64,000 nucleotides of DNA from contig JAKFFJ010000088.1 in the NCBI GenBank assembly GCA_036675265.1, positions 1-64,000 on the forward strand. The letters run 5' to 3'. The notes under the pieces were generated by a model. That model was not told the origin of the DNA and did no database searches. It was given only the letters and a program-made list of their open reading frames with translations. Both the position numbers and the translations under genes were made by a program. Shown one piece after another: positions 48,921-56,075 of this stretch (position 1 is the first letter of the stretch; every line of letters starts with the position of its first letter). This stretch comes from CAMPJU01 sp036675265. GTDB lineage: Bacteria > Pseudomonadota > Gammaproteobacteria > Xanthomonadales > Xanthomonadaceae.

Positions 48921-49696
48921 GCGGGAGTCTCGTCGGAGGCCGGGCGTAGCTGCGCGCCCGTGAGGCCGAATCGGCGCTCGCGCCGGGCGTAGTCGTCCAG
49001 CGCGCGCTGCAGTGTCGCCGCATCCAGCTCGGGCCACAACGTATCGGTGAACCAGAGTTCGGTGTAGGCCAGTTGCCAGAGCAGGAAATTGCTGACGCGG
49101 TGCTCGCCGCCGGTCCGGATGAAGAGGTCCGGCGCGGGCAGGTCGGCCAGTGCGACGTGGCGCGCCATGGCGGCCTCGTCGATGTCGGCGGCCCGCAGCC
49201 GGCCGGCCTCGACCTCGCCTGCCAGCGCGCGCGCGGCGGCCGCGATGTCCTGGCGGCCGCCGTAGCTCGCCGCGATGACCAGCTGCAGGCGGTCGTTGCC
49301 CAGGGTCATCGCCTCGGCGGCGTCCATGCGCGACTGGATCGCATCGCCGAACCGGTCCCGCTCGCCGATGAACCGCACGCGCACGCCGCGGCGGTGGAGT
49401 TCGCCGACCTCGCGGTCGAGCGCGTTCATGAACAGCTTCATCAGGGCGCCGACCTCGTCCTCCGGCCGGCCCCAGTTCTCGCTGGAGAAGGCGAACAGGG
49501 TCAGCGCGCCGATGCCGCGCGCCAGGCAGAAGTCGATGCAGGTGTTGACCGCGCGCGCGCCGGCGCGGTGGCCGATGACGCGGGGCCGGCGGCGCTGCTC
49601 CGCCCAGCGCCCGTTGCCGTCCATGATGACGGCGAGGTGGCGGGGGACGCGCCGGGTGACAGCGGGCCGGGCGACCGCGGGCGTGCCGGGTTCCAC
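48917..49696 (-). CDS. uppS: Undecaprenyl diphosphate synthase
   Basis: A 259-residue cis-prenyltransferase that makes the C55 carrier for peptidoglycan and LPS. Signature HLAVIMDGNGRWAEQRR, GHRAGARAV, LTLFAFSSENWGRP, and DLFIRTGGEHRVSNFLLWQ. GTG 49696 starts two bases after the frr stop; no ATG precedes the conserved core. Confidence 0.95.
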   Translation of the reverse strand: MEPGTPAVARPAVTRRVPRHLAVIMDGNGRWAEQRRRPRVIGHRAGARAVNTCIDFCLARGIGALTLFAFSSENWGRPEDEVGALMKLFMNALDREVGELHRRGVRVRFIGERDRFGDAIQSRMDAAEAMTLGNDRLQLVIAASYGGRQDIAAAARALAGEVEAGRLRAADIDEAAMARHVALADLPAPDLFIRTGGEHRVSNFLLWQLAYTELWFTDTLWPELDAATLQRALDDYARRERRFGLTGAQLRPASDETPA

Positions 49697-49698
49697 GC

Positions 49699-50256
49699 TC
49701 AGACCGCCATCAACTCCTGTTCCTTCGCCCTGACCACGTCGTCGACGTCCTTGATCGCCTTGTCGGTCAGCTTCTGGATGTCGTCCTCGGCCCGGCGCAC
49801 CTCGTCCTCGGTGACCTGCTTGTCCTTCAGCAGTTCCTTGACCTGGTGGTTGGCGTCGCGGCGGATGTTGCGGATCGCGATCTTGGCGTCCTCGCCGCCC
49901 GCGTGGACGTGCTTGGACAGGTCGCGGCGGCGCTCCTCGGTGAGGGCCGGGATGTTGATGCGGATGACGGTGCCCGCGGTGTTGGGGGTCAGGCCGAGGT
50001 CGGACCCCAGGATCGCCTTCTCGACCGGGGAGACCATCTGCTTCTCCCACGGGGTGATGGTGAGCGAGCGGGCGTCGGTCACGGCGATGCTGGCCACCTG
50101 GGACAGCGGCATGTCGGCGCCGTAGTAGTTCACCTTGAGGTGTTCGACCAGGGCGGTGGAGGCGCGCCCCGTGCGCAGCTTCGTGAGGTCGTGGCGGAAG
50201 GCCTCGACGCTCTTGTGCATCCGGGTCTCGGCGTCTTTCGTGATGTCGCTGAGCAT
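49699..50256 (-). CDS. frr: Ribosome recycling factor
   Basis: A 185-residue protein, exactly the E. coli length, that splits post-termination ribosomes with EF-G. It has MLSDITKDAETRMHKSVEAF, LRTGRASTALVEHLKVNYYG, PLSQVASIAVTDARSLTI and LTEERRRDLSKHVH. Start at 50256 has GGAG upstream. Normally next to pyrH, here separated by a CDF transporter. Confidence 0.96.
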   Translation of the reverse strand: MLSDITKDAETRMHKSVEAFRHDLTKLRTGRASTALVEHLKVNYYGADMPLSQVASIAVTDARSLTITPWEKQMVSPVEKAILGSDLGLTPNTAGTVIRINIPALTEERRRDLSKHVHAGGEDAKIAIRNIRRDANHQVKELLKDKQVTEDEVRRAEDDIQKLTDKAIKDVDDVVRAKEQELMAV

Positions 50257-50286
50257 CGCGGGCTCCGGCTGGTTCGTAGCCGACGG

Positions 50287-50292
50287 ATTATA
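50287..50292 (-). promoter_or_regulatory. Consensus -10 (TATAAT) for frr and the downstream envelope operon
   Basis: On the minus strand TATAAT lies between the CDF stop (50305) and frr (50256). It gives a predicted start near 50280 and a 5' leader of about 25 bases with GGAG. No good -35 is visible at standard spacing (CTGACG is only 10 bases upstream). It suggests that frr-uppS-cdsA-dxr onward does not rely on pyrH or CDF transcription. Confidence 0.55.
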
Positions 50293-50304
50293 GGGCAAGG
50301 CCCG

Positions 50305-51210
50305 TCAGTGGCCCCCGTGCGGGGCGTTGTCGTGCCGGTCGTGGCCGCAGTCGGTGCCGCGCTCGATCTGCAGGGTGGGGTGGTTGATGCCGAAGCGCGC
50401 GTCGAGCGCCTGGACCACCGCGTCGATGAAGCCGTCGTGCCCGGTGTCGTCCGGCCGTACCAGGTGCGCGGTCATCGCGACTTCGCCCGCGCCCAGCGAC
50501 CAGATGTGCAGGTGGTGGACCGTCGAGACGCCGGGCTGCGCCATCAGGAAGTCGCGCACCTCGGCGGGGCGAATGCCGGTCGGGACTGCGTCCATCGCCG
50601 CATTGAAGGCATCGCGCAGCAACGCGAACGCACCGACCGCGACCACCACGCCGACCAGCAGCGCCGTGGCCGGGTCCAGCCAGTGCCAGTCCAGTGCGAG
50701 GATGCCGAACCCGGCGACCACGGCGGCCAGCGACACCGCGGCGTCCGCCACCAGGTGGAGGAACGCGCCGCGCCGGTTGAGGTCCTGCGCATGCCCGCCA
50801 CGCACGAACCAGGCCGCGCCCAGGTTCACCACGATGCCGAGGCCGGCGACGAGCATCACCGGCAACCCCGGCACCGGGGGCGGTTCGGCGAAGCGCCGCA
50901 ACGCTTCCCAGCCAAGCGCGCCGGCGAATCCGACCAGCAGCAGCGCGTTGGCGAGCGGCGAGAGCAGGGTGGCGCGGCGCCAGCCGTAGGTGTGGCGCTC
51001 GGTCGGCGCGCGCTTGGCCACGACGGCCGCGGCCCACGCCAGGCCCAGGCCGAGCACGTCGCCGAGGTTGTGCAACGCATCGGACAGCAGCGCCAGCGAA
51101 TTGGTGGCGAACCCGTATCCCGCCTCCACGACGGTGTACGCCAGGTTGATCAGCGTCACCCATGCGAACGCGCGGGTGGTGCTGTCGTGTGCGTGGTCGT
51201 GGCGGTGCAT
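50305..51210 (-). CDS. Cation diffusion facilitator (zinc/heavy-metal) transporter
   Basis: A 301-residue CDF exporter. His-rich N-terminus (HRHDHAHD), six membrane helices, HxxxD-type metal sites LLSDALHNLGD and FLHLVADAAVS, and a cytoplasmic domain with VHHLHIWSLGAGEVAMTAHL. The His-rich tail CGHDRHDNAPHGGH probably binds metal. ZitB/CzcD-like; Zn is the likely but unproven substrate. It sits between pyrH and frr, where another gene is unusual, next to a repeat at 51225. Confidence 0.92.
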   Translation of the reverse strand: MHRHDHAHDSTTRAFAWVTLINLAYTVVEAGYGFATNSLALLSDALHNLGDVLGLGLAWAAAVVAKRAPTERHTYGWRRATLLSPLANALLLVGFAGALGWEALRRFAEPPPVPGLPVMLVAGLGIVVNLGAAWFVRGGHAQDLNRRGAFLHLVADAAVSLAAVVAGFGILALDWHWLDPATALLVGVVVAVGAFALLRDAFNAAMDAVPTGIRPAEVRDFLMAQPGVSTVHHLHIWSLGAGEVAMTAHLVRPDDTGHDGFIDAVVQALDARFGINHPTLQIERGTDCGHDRHDNAPHGGH

Positions 51211-51224
51211 GCGGTGCGACCCCT

Positions 51225-51247
51225 GTGGGAGCCGCCATGGCGGCGAA
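51225..51247. repeat. Half-copy of the GTGGGAGCCGCC repeat between pyrH and the CDF gene
   Basis: GTGGGAGCCGCCATGGCGGCGAA is identical to the left arm of the large palindrome at 57197-57219. It ends three bases before the pyrH stop codon (51251) and lacks its inverted partner. It contains a smaller internal palindrome (GCCGCCATGGCGGC). Confidence 0.7.
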
Positions 51248-51250
51248 CGG

Positions 51251-51970
51251 TTACTTCCGGGCGGTGACCAGCGTGCCGACTTCCTCGCCCTGCAGGATCC
51301 GCAGCAGCGTGCCGGGCTGGGCCATGTCGAAGATGCGCAGTGGCATCTCGCTGTCGCGGCACAGGGCGAATGCGGCGGTGTCCATGACCTGGAGGTCGCG
51401 CGCCAGCACCTCCTCGTAGGTCAGGCGCTCGTAGCGCGTGGCGTCGGCGTGCTTCTTCGGGTCCTTGTCGTACACGCCGTCGACCTTGGTGGCCTTCAGC
51501 AGCAGGTCCGCGCCGATCTCGATCGCGCGCAGCGCGGCGCCGGAGTCGGTGGTGAAGAACGGGTTGCCGGTGCCCGCGGCGAAGATCACCAGCCGGCCCT
51601 TCTCCAGGTGCCGGATCGCGCGGCGCCGGATGTAGTCCTCGCACACGTCGTTGATCTTCAGCGCGCTCATCACCCGCGCCTTGCCACCGAGTTTCTCGAG
51701 CGCATCCTGCATCGCCAGCGCGTTGATCACCGTGGCGAGCATGCCCATGTGGTCGCCGGTCACGCGGTCCATGCCGGCCGCGGCCAGCCCTGCGCCCCGG
51801 AAGATGTTGCCGCCGCCGATGACCAGCGCGACCTCGGCGCCGGCCCCCTGGGCCTCGATGACCTCGCGCGCCAGCCGGCCCAGGACCTTCGGGTCGATGC
51901 CGTAGTCCTCTTCACCCATCAACGCCTCGCCGGACAGCTTGAGCAGGACGCGGCGGAAGGCGAGGGGCAT
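51251..51970 (-). CDS. pyrH: UMP kinase
   Basis: A 239-residue amino-acid-kinase-fold enzyme that makes UDP. RVLLKLSGEALMG, VALVIGGGNIFRG, DRVTGDHMGMLATVINALAM, GRLVIFAAGTGNPFFTTDSG and LLKATKVDGVYDKDPKK. Length matches the family. Its usual neighbours tsf and frr are displaced by the KaiC cassette and the CDF gene. Confidence 0.96.
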   Translation of the reverse strand: MPLAFRRVLLKLSGEALMGEEDYGIDPKVLGRLAREVIEAQGAGAEVALVIGGGNIFRGAGLAAAGMDRVTGDHMGMLATVINALAMQDALEKLGGKARVMSALKINDVCEDYIRRRAIRHLEKGRLVIFAAGTGNPFFTTDSGAALRAIEIGADLLLKATKVDGVYDKDPKKHADATRYERLTYEEVLARDLQVMDTAAFALCRDSEMPLRIFDMAQPGTLLRILQGEEVGTLVTARK

Positions 51971-51999
51971 GGGCGGGGCTCCGTCAGGGGATCGCGTCG

Positions 52000-52005
52000 A
52001 TTCTA
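52000..52005 (-). promoter_or_regulatory. Possible -10 of pyrH (TAGAAT)
   Basis: On the minus strand TAGAAT lies 30 bases before the pyrH ATG and is the same hexamer as in the rpsB promoter. No recognisable -35. It lies in the 139-base divergent gap with the KaiC cassette. I see no clear promoter for the cassette in this gap. Confidence 0.35.
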
Positions 52006-52109
52006 GCCGATGGCCCCATCCGCGCCGCCCGCTCCATCCGCCGCGGCCTGCCGGCCGCGCCAGGCCCCGGAACGCCGACCACCGGGATGCTTTCCACCGA
52101 ACGCGTGCA

Positions 52110-52589
52110 ATGCGGCGTATGGTGATCCATGAGATCTTTCACGGCTGGCGACTGATTCCCGTGGCACCGCCAGACAGCCACCAGGTTGCCGTGACGCTGG
52201 CACGGCACGTAAGCGAGGGCGCGGACGCGGTTCGCGTCGCCGACCACGTCGTCGCGGTGTGGCAGCGAACCGATGATGCCCTGGCCCCGATCATCGGGTC
52301 GCAAGGCGTCGCTGCGCTCTACAGGCGCAGCCTCCACCTGGCCGCCCCGGCCCACCCCTGGCTGGCAGGCCTCCGGGAGGCAGACACGACCCCCGTCGAC
52401 GCATCGGCGTTGCGCTCCGCCCTCGTGCAACAGGAGCCTGCCGCGGCGGCCGCCGGCGCGGGCGCGTTGCTCCAGGCCTTCCACGAGTTGCTGGCCAGCC
52501 TCGTCGGTCCCTCGCTCACCAGGCGGCTGCTCGCTGCCGCCTGGGACCTCCCTGCAAGCGGCTCGTCCGCACAAGGCACATCGCCATGA
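52110..52589 (+). CDS. Small protein of unknown function, first gene of the KaiC-like cassette
   Basis: A protein of about 159 residues with no signal or membrane segment and no domain I can name. The central part, DALAPIIGSQGVAALYRRSL then HLAAPAHPWLAG, looks conserved rather than random; the C-terminal third is Ala-rich helical. The start is uncertain: ATG 52110 or ATG 52119, neither with a good Shine-Dalgarno site. Its stop overlaps the KaiC-like start (ATGA 52586-52589), so it is tightly coupled and probably works with the ATPase and kinase. A regulator or adaptor role is inference. Confidence 0.65.
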   Translation: MRRMVIHEIFHGWRLIPVAPPDSHQVAVTLARHVSEGADAVRVADHVVAVWQRTDDALAPIIGSQGVAALYRRSLHLAAPAHPWLAGLREADTTPVDASALRSALVQQEPAAAAAGAGALLQAFHELLASLVGPSLTRRLLAAAWDLPASGSSAQGTSP

Positions 52590-54094
52590 CGAAAATGACC
52601 ATCAAACGCCTGGAAACCGGCGTCCCCGGCCTGGACGAGGTGCTTGGTGGCGGCCTGCCGGAATTCTCCTTCAACCTGATCGCTGGTCCGCCCGGCTCGG
52701 GCAAGACCACGCTGGCCCACCAGATGATGTTCACGCTGGCGACCGAGGAACGACCGGCGTTGTACTTCACCATCCTCGGCGAGCCGCCGCTGAAGATGCT
52801 GCGCTACCAGCAGCAGTTCGAGTTCTTCGACGGCGAGGCGATCAACCGTTCGGTCCGCTTCATCAACCTCTCCGAACACACCGTGACGGGCGACCTCGAC
52901 ATGGTGCTCGCGCGCATCGTGGAGGCGATGGAGGCCTACGGGCCGGCACTGGTCTTCGTGGATTCGTTCCGCTCCGTGGTGCTGGCCACCTCGGCGCAGG
53001 GCCACCCGGACAACAAGCTGCAGCAGTTCGTGCAGCAGCTGGGCATGGTGATGACGACTTGGCAGGCGACGAGCTTCCTGATCGGGGAGTACTTCACCGA
53101 CATGGACCCCAATCCGATCTTCACCGTCGCCGACGGACTGGTCTGGATGCGCCAGAGCGTGGAGCGCAACACGATGGTGCGGAAGCTGGAGATCATGAAG
53201 ATGCGCGGCCAGCCGACCTTGCCGGGGTTGCACACCTTCCGCATCGACTCGGGCGGGATCAGGGTCTTCGCGCCCGCGCGCCGCGAGTCCGCCCCGATCG
53301 ACGCCAAGGGGGAGGCAGCGGAACCGGGGCCCCGGTTGCAGATGGGCGTGCCGAAGCTCGACGAGATGCTGGGCGGAGGACTGCCGCGCGGCTACTCGAT
53401 GCTGGTGGCGGGTCCGTCGGGCTCGGGGAAGAGCATGCTCGCGGCGGCCTTCCTGGCCGAGGGCGCGCGTCGTGGCGAGACCGGCGTCATCGCCTGCTTC
53501 GAGCAGCGACCCGATTGCAGGCGCAACCGGACCGTCGCGACGCTGATCGACACAGGCAACGTCGGCCTGGTGGACACCCGCGCGCCGGACCTGTCGATCG
53601 ACGAGACGGTGCTGCTGATCCTGCGGGAAGTCGCGCGGTTGAAGGCGACCCGGCTCGTGATCGATTCGCTCTCCGGTTTCGAGCTGTCGCTGGCGCCGAC
53701 GTTCCAGCACGAGTTCAGGGAGAACCTCCTGCGCATGGTCACCGCGCTGGCCGCCACCGGGATCACGGTGCTGATGACGTCCGAGCTGGAGGACCGCTAC
53801 ACCGACCTGCGCTTCAGTCCCTATGGCAGCGCCTTCCTCACCGACGCGATCATCGTCCAGCGCTACATCGAGCTCGACAGCCGGCTGCGGCGGGTGATGG
53901 CCGTGGTCAAGATGCGGGCCAGCGCGCATTCGAACGAATTGCGCGAGTACACGATCGACGGGGATGGCATCCGGATCGGCGGGATGCTCGCCGACCAGGA
54001 AGGGCTGCTGGGCGGCAGGCCGACGCGGAAGGGCGCCGACGATCTGCCCTTTGCGATCGACGACCCCGGCGGGGGGGTGAGGTGGCCGCAGTGA
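52586..54094 (+). CDS. KaiC-like double-RecA ATPase
   Basis: A 502-residue KaiC-family ATPase with two RecA folds. CI has Walker A GPPGSGKTT (34-42) and ALVFVDSFRS as Walker B. CII has Walker A GPSGSGKSM (276-284) and TRLVIDSLSG. Where cyanobacterial KaiC has a catalytic Glu pair, the CI site here reads ILGEPP (one Glu) and CII reads CFEQRP (Glu then Gln). In the C-terminal segment GSAFLTDAIIVQRY, my hand alignment puts Ala and Phe at the Ser431/Thr432 phosphosites. The protein is thus probably a signalling ATPase rather than a clock autokinase. It overlaps both neighbours by 4 bases (ATGA, GTGA). Confidence 0.9.
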   Translation: MTKMTIKRLETGVPGLDEVLGGGLPEFSFNLIAGPPGSGKTTLAHQMMFTLATEERPALYFTILGEPPLKMLRYQQQFEFFDGEAINRSVRFINLSEHTVTGDLDMVLARIVEAMEAYGPALVFVDSFRSVVLATSAQGHPDNKLQQFVQQLGMVMTTWQATSFLIGEYFTDMDPNPIFTVADGLVWMRQSVERNTMVRKLEIMKMRGQPTLPGLHTFRIDSGGIRVFAPARRESAPIDAKGEAAEPGPRLQMGVPKLDEMLGGGLPRGYSMLVAGPSGSGKSMLAAAFLAEGARRGETGVIACFEQRPDCRRNRTVATLIDTGNVGLVDTRAPDLSIDETVLLILREVARLKATRLVIDSLSGFELSLAPTFQHEFRENLLRMVTALAATGITVLMTSELEDRYTDLRFSPYGSAFLTDAIIVQRYIELDSRLRRVMAVVKMRASAHSNELREYTIDGDGIRIGGMLADQEGLLGGRPTRKGADDLPFAIDDPGGGVRWPQ

Positions 54095-55029
54095 ACACGC
54101 CTCCACCCGGCAACGGGAAGCCCGGGTTGGACCGCCGCCAGGTCGCGCAGCTGGTGGAGGCGAACGAGCAACTGGTGCGCTCGGCGCTCCGGTCGCAGGC
54201 CCGGGCGGATGACTGCGCCGCCGAACTCGCGGCACACCAGTCCTCGGCAGAGCTGGAGCGCCGGCTGGTCGAACTGCGGGAAGCGAACCAGCAGCTGGTG
54301 CTGAGCGCGCTCGATGCCCGCCAGCTCCTGGCCGCGGCCGAACAGGCGCGCGCAAGGCAGAAGGATTTCCTGGCAGTGGCGGCGCACGAATTGCGCAACC
54401 CGCTGTCCTCCATCAGCCTCGCCTGGTCGATGCTGGCAAGGCCGGAGGACAAGGATGCCGCGCGGACGCAGGCGATCGTCGGCCGCCAGGTCATGCACAT
54501 GCAGCGCCTGATCGACGACATGCTCGACCTCGCCCGCGCCCGCAGCGGCAAGCTGCGGCTCGTGCGGCGGAAGGTGGACCTTGCCGGCCTGGTCGAGGAA
54601 GTGGTGTTCACCTGCAGCCCGGCGATGGAGAAGCGACGGCAGCACTTCAGCGTTCGCATGCCGCCGCGGGTTCCCGAGCTCGAAGGCGATGCGCTGCGTC
54701 TCGCGCAGGTGTTCAGCAACCTGCTCGTCAATGCCTGCAAGTTCACGCCAGAAGGCGGTCGGATCGACCTGGTGGTCGAACCGACCGGGGATTCGGTGAT
54801 CGTGGCGGTTTCCGACAGCGGCATCGGCATCACGGCCGAGGCCATGCCCGACGTGTTCGAGCCGTTCGTGCAGGACCGCCATGCCATCGGGTTCAGCGGC
54901 ACCGGCCTGGGCATCGGCCTGACCGTCGTCCGCGAACTGGTCGAAGCCCACGGCGGAACCGTCACCGCCAGCAGCGATGGCACGGGGCTCGGCAGCCGGT
55001 TCGTGGTCACCCTGCCAGTCACGCGCTGA
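54091..55029 (+). CDS. Cytosolic histidine kinase partner of the KaiC-like ATPase
   Basis: A 312-residue soluble sensor kinase. The N-terminus (1-90) is a predicted coiled coil carrying an internal repeat: EANEQLVRSAL (23-33) and EANQQLVLSAL (64-74), 41 residues apart. The HisKA H-box is VAAHELRNPLSS with His99. The HATPase has N-box NLLVNACKFTPEGG, G1 VSDSGIGI, F-box FEPFVQ, and G2 GTGLGIGLTVV. There is no membrane segment, PAS or receiver domain, so input probably comes from its operon partners. GTG 54091 overlaps the ATPase stop (GTGA); GTG 54082 is possible. No response regulator is adjacent. Confidence 0.9.
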   Translation: MNTPPPGNGKPGLDRRQVAQLVEANEQLVRSALRSQARADDCAAELAAHQSSAELERRLVELREANQQLVLSALDARQLLAAAEQARARQKDFLAVAAHELRNPLSSISLAWSMLARPEDKDAARTQAIVGRQVMHMQRLIDDMLDLARARSGKLRLVRRKVDLAGLVEEVVFTCSPAMEKRRQHFSVRMPPRVPELEGDALRLAQVFSNLLVNACKFTPEGGRIDLVVEPTGDSVIVAVSDSGIGITAEAMPDVFEPFVQDRHAIGFSGTGLGIGLTVVRELVEAHGGTVTASSDGTGLGSRFVVTLPVTR

Positions 55030-55054
55030 TCGCCTGCCGGCGCGACATCCCATG

Positions 55055-55076
55055 AAAAAACCCGCGCGGGCGCGGG
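55055..55076 (-). terminator. Rho-independent terminator after tsf
   Basis: On the minus strand CCCGCG pairs with CGCGGG (55061-55066 with 55071-55076 on the plus strand) and is followed by TTTTTT (55055-55060). It is 31 bases past the tsf stop codon. It also lies after the kinase stop (55029) on the plus strand but lacks a T run on that side, so it mainly ends rpsB-tsf. Confidence 0.85.
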
Positions 55077-55106
55077 TTCCTTCGTTACCTGGCGGGGGCC
55101 TGGCGG

Positions 55107-55982
55107 TTACGCCAGCCCGGCCTGCTTCATGACTTCGGCGTGGAAGTCGTCGGCCTGTTTCTCGATGCCCTCGCCGACGGCCAGGCGCACGAACTGCAGC
55201 ACCTGCGCGCCGGCGGCCTTCAGCGCCTGCTCCACGGTCTGGTTGGTGTCCAGCACGTAGGGCTGGCCGGTCAGGCACAGCTCGTTGACGGTCTTGGCCA
55301 CCTTGCCGGAGATCATCTTCTCGATGATGTCGGCGGGCTTGTTGGTGTCCTTGACCTGGGCCAGCGCGATTTCCTTCTCGCGCGCGACGAAGTCGGCCGG
55401 GACGTGCGCGGGCGAGATGTACGGCGGGTTCATCGCGGCGATGTGCATCGCCAGCCCGCGCGCCAGTTCGGCATTGCCGCCCTGGACCTCGACCAGCACG
55501 CCGATGCGGCCGCCGTGCACGTACGCGCCGACGGTCTTGTCGCTGTCGATGCGGGCCATGCGCCGGACCTGCACGTTCTCGCCGACCTTCGACACGAGCC
55601 ACGCGCGGCCTTCCTCGACGGTCTTGCCGTAGGACGTCGCCGCGGCCTTCAGCGCATCGACGTCGTCCGCGCCGCTCGCCAGGGCGGTCTTCGCGACCTC
55701 CTCGGCGAACTTGACGAAGTTCTCGTCCTTGGCGACGAAGTCCGTCTCGGAATTGACCTCGACCAGCACGGCCTTGCCGGCGTCCTGGGCGGACACGATG
55801 CGACCTTCCGCGGCGATGCGGCTGGCCTTCTTGTCGGCCTTGGCCAGGCCGGTCTTGCGCAGCCAGTCGGCGGCGGCCTCGATGTCGCCGTTGTTCTCGG
55901 TGAGTGCCTTCTTGCACTCCATCATGCCCGCGCCGGTGCGCTCGCGCAGTTCCTTGACGAGCGAAGCGGTGATCTCTGCCAT
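55107..55982 (-). CDS. tsf: Elongation factor Ts
   Basis: A 291-residue nucleotide exchange factor for EF-Tu. N-terminal ASLVKELRERTGAGMMECKK, the EF-Tu contact TDFVAKDENF, and coiled-coil and C-terminal modules ending AEVMKQAGLA. Length is as in E. coli-type EF-Ts. It follows rpsB on the same strand with a repeat in the 93-base gap; a strong terminator follows. Confidence 0.96.
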   Translation of the reverse strand: MAEITASLVKELRERTGAGMMECKKALTENNGDIEAAADWLRKTGLAKADKKASRIAAEGRIVSAQDAGKAVLVEVNSETDFVAKDENFVKFAEEVAKTALASGADDVDALKAAATSYGKTVEEGRAWLVSKVGENVQVRRMARIDSDKTVGAYVHGGRIGVLVEVQGGNAELARGLAMHIAAMNPPYISPAHVPADFVAREKEIALAQVKDTNKPADIIEKMISGKVAKTVNELCLTGQPYVLDTNQTVEQALKAAGAQVLQFVRLAVGEGIEKQADDFHAEVMKQAGLA

Positions 55983-56009
55983 GGGGGATACCCTCGTTGA
56001 AATTGAAAT

Positions 56010-56069
56010 GCGTCGTCCCCGCGGAGGCGGGGACCCAGGCGCTGGATTCCCGCCTGCGCGGGAATGACG
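56010..56069. repeat. Paired REP-like repeat between rpsB and tsf
   Basis: Two palindromic units in opposite orientation: CGTCGTCCCCGCGGAGGCGGGGAC and TTCCCGCCTGCGCGGGAATGACG, joined by CCAGGCGCTGGA. This is the classic paired inverted form of the CGTCATTCCCGCG-type repeat. In the tsf-rpsB transcript it would form a strong stem that could alter the ratio or stability of the two messages. Confidence 0.75.
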
Positions 56070-56075
56070 AAACGG

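Noticed and set aside
52273..54090. Long upstream extension of the histidine kinase frame
   Set aside because: It overlaps the KaiC-like gene in a shifted frame with no conserved motif; GTG 54091 with GTGA coupling is the better start.
52110..55029. Calling the cassette a circadian clock
   Set aside because: KaiA and KaiB are absent and the KaiC phosphosites appear replaced, so only a KaiC-like signalling role is supported.
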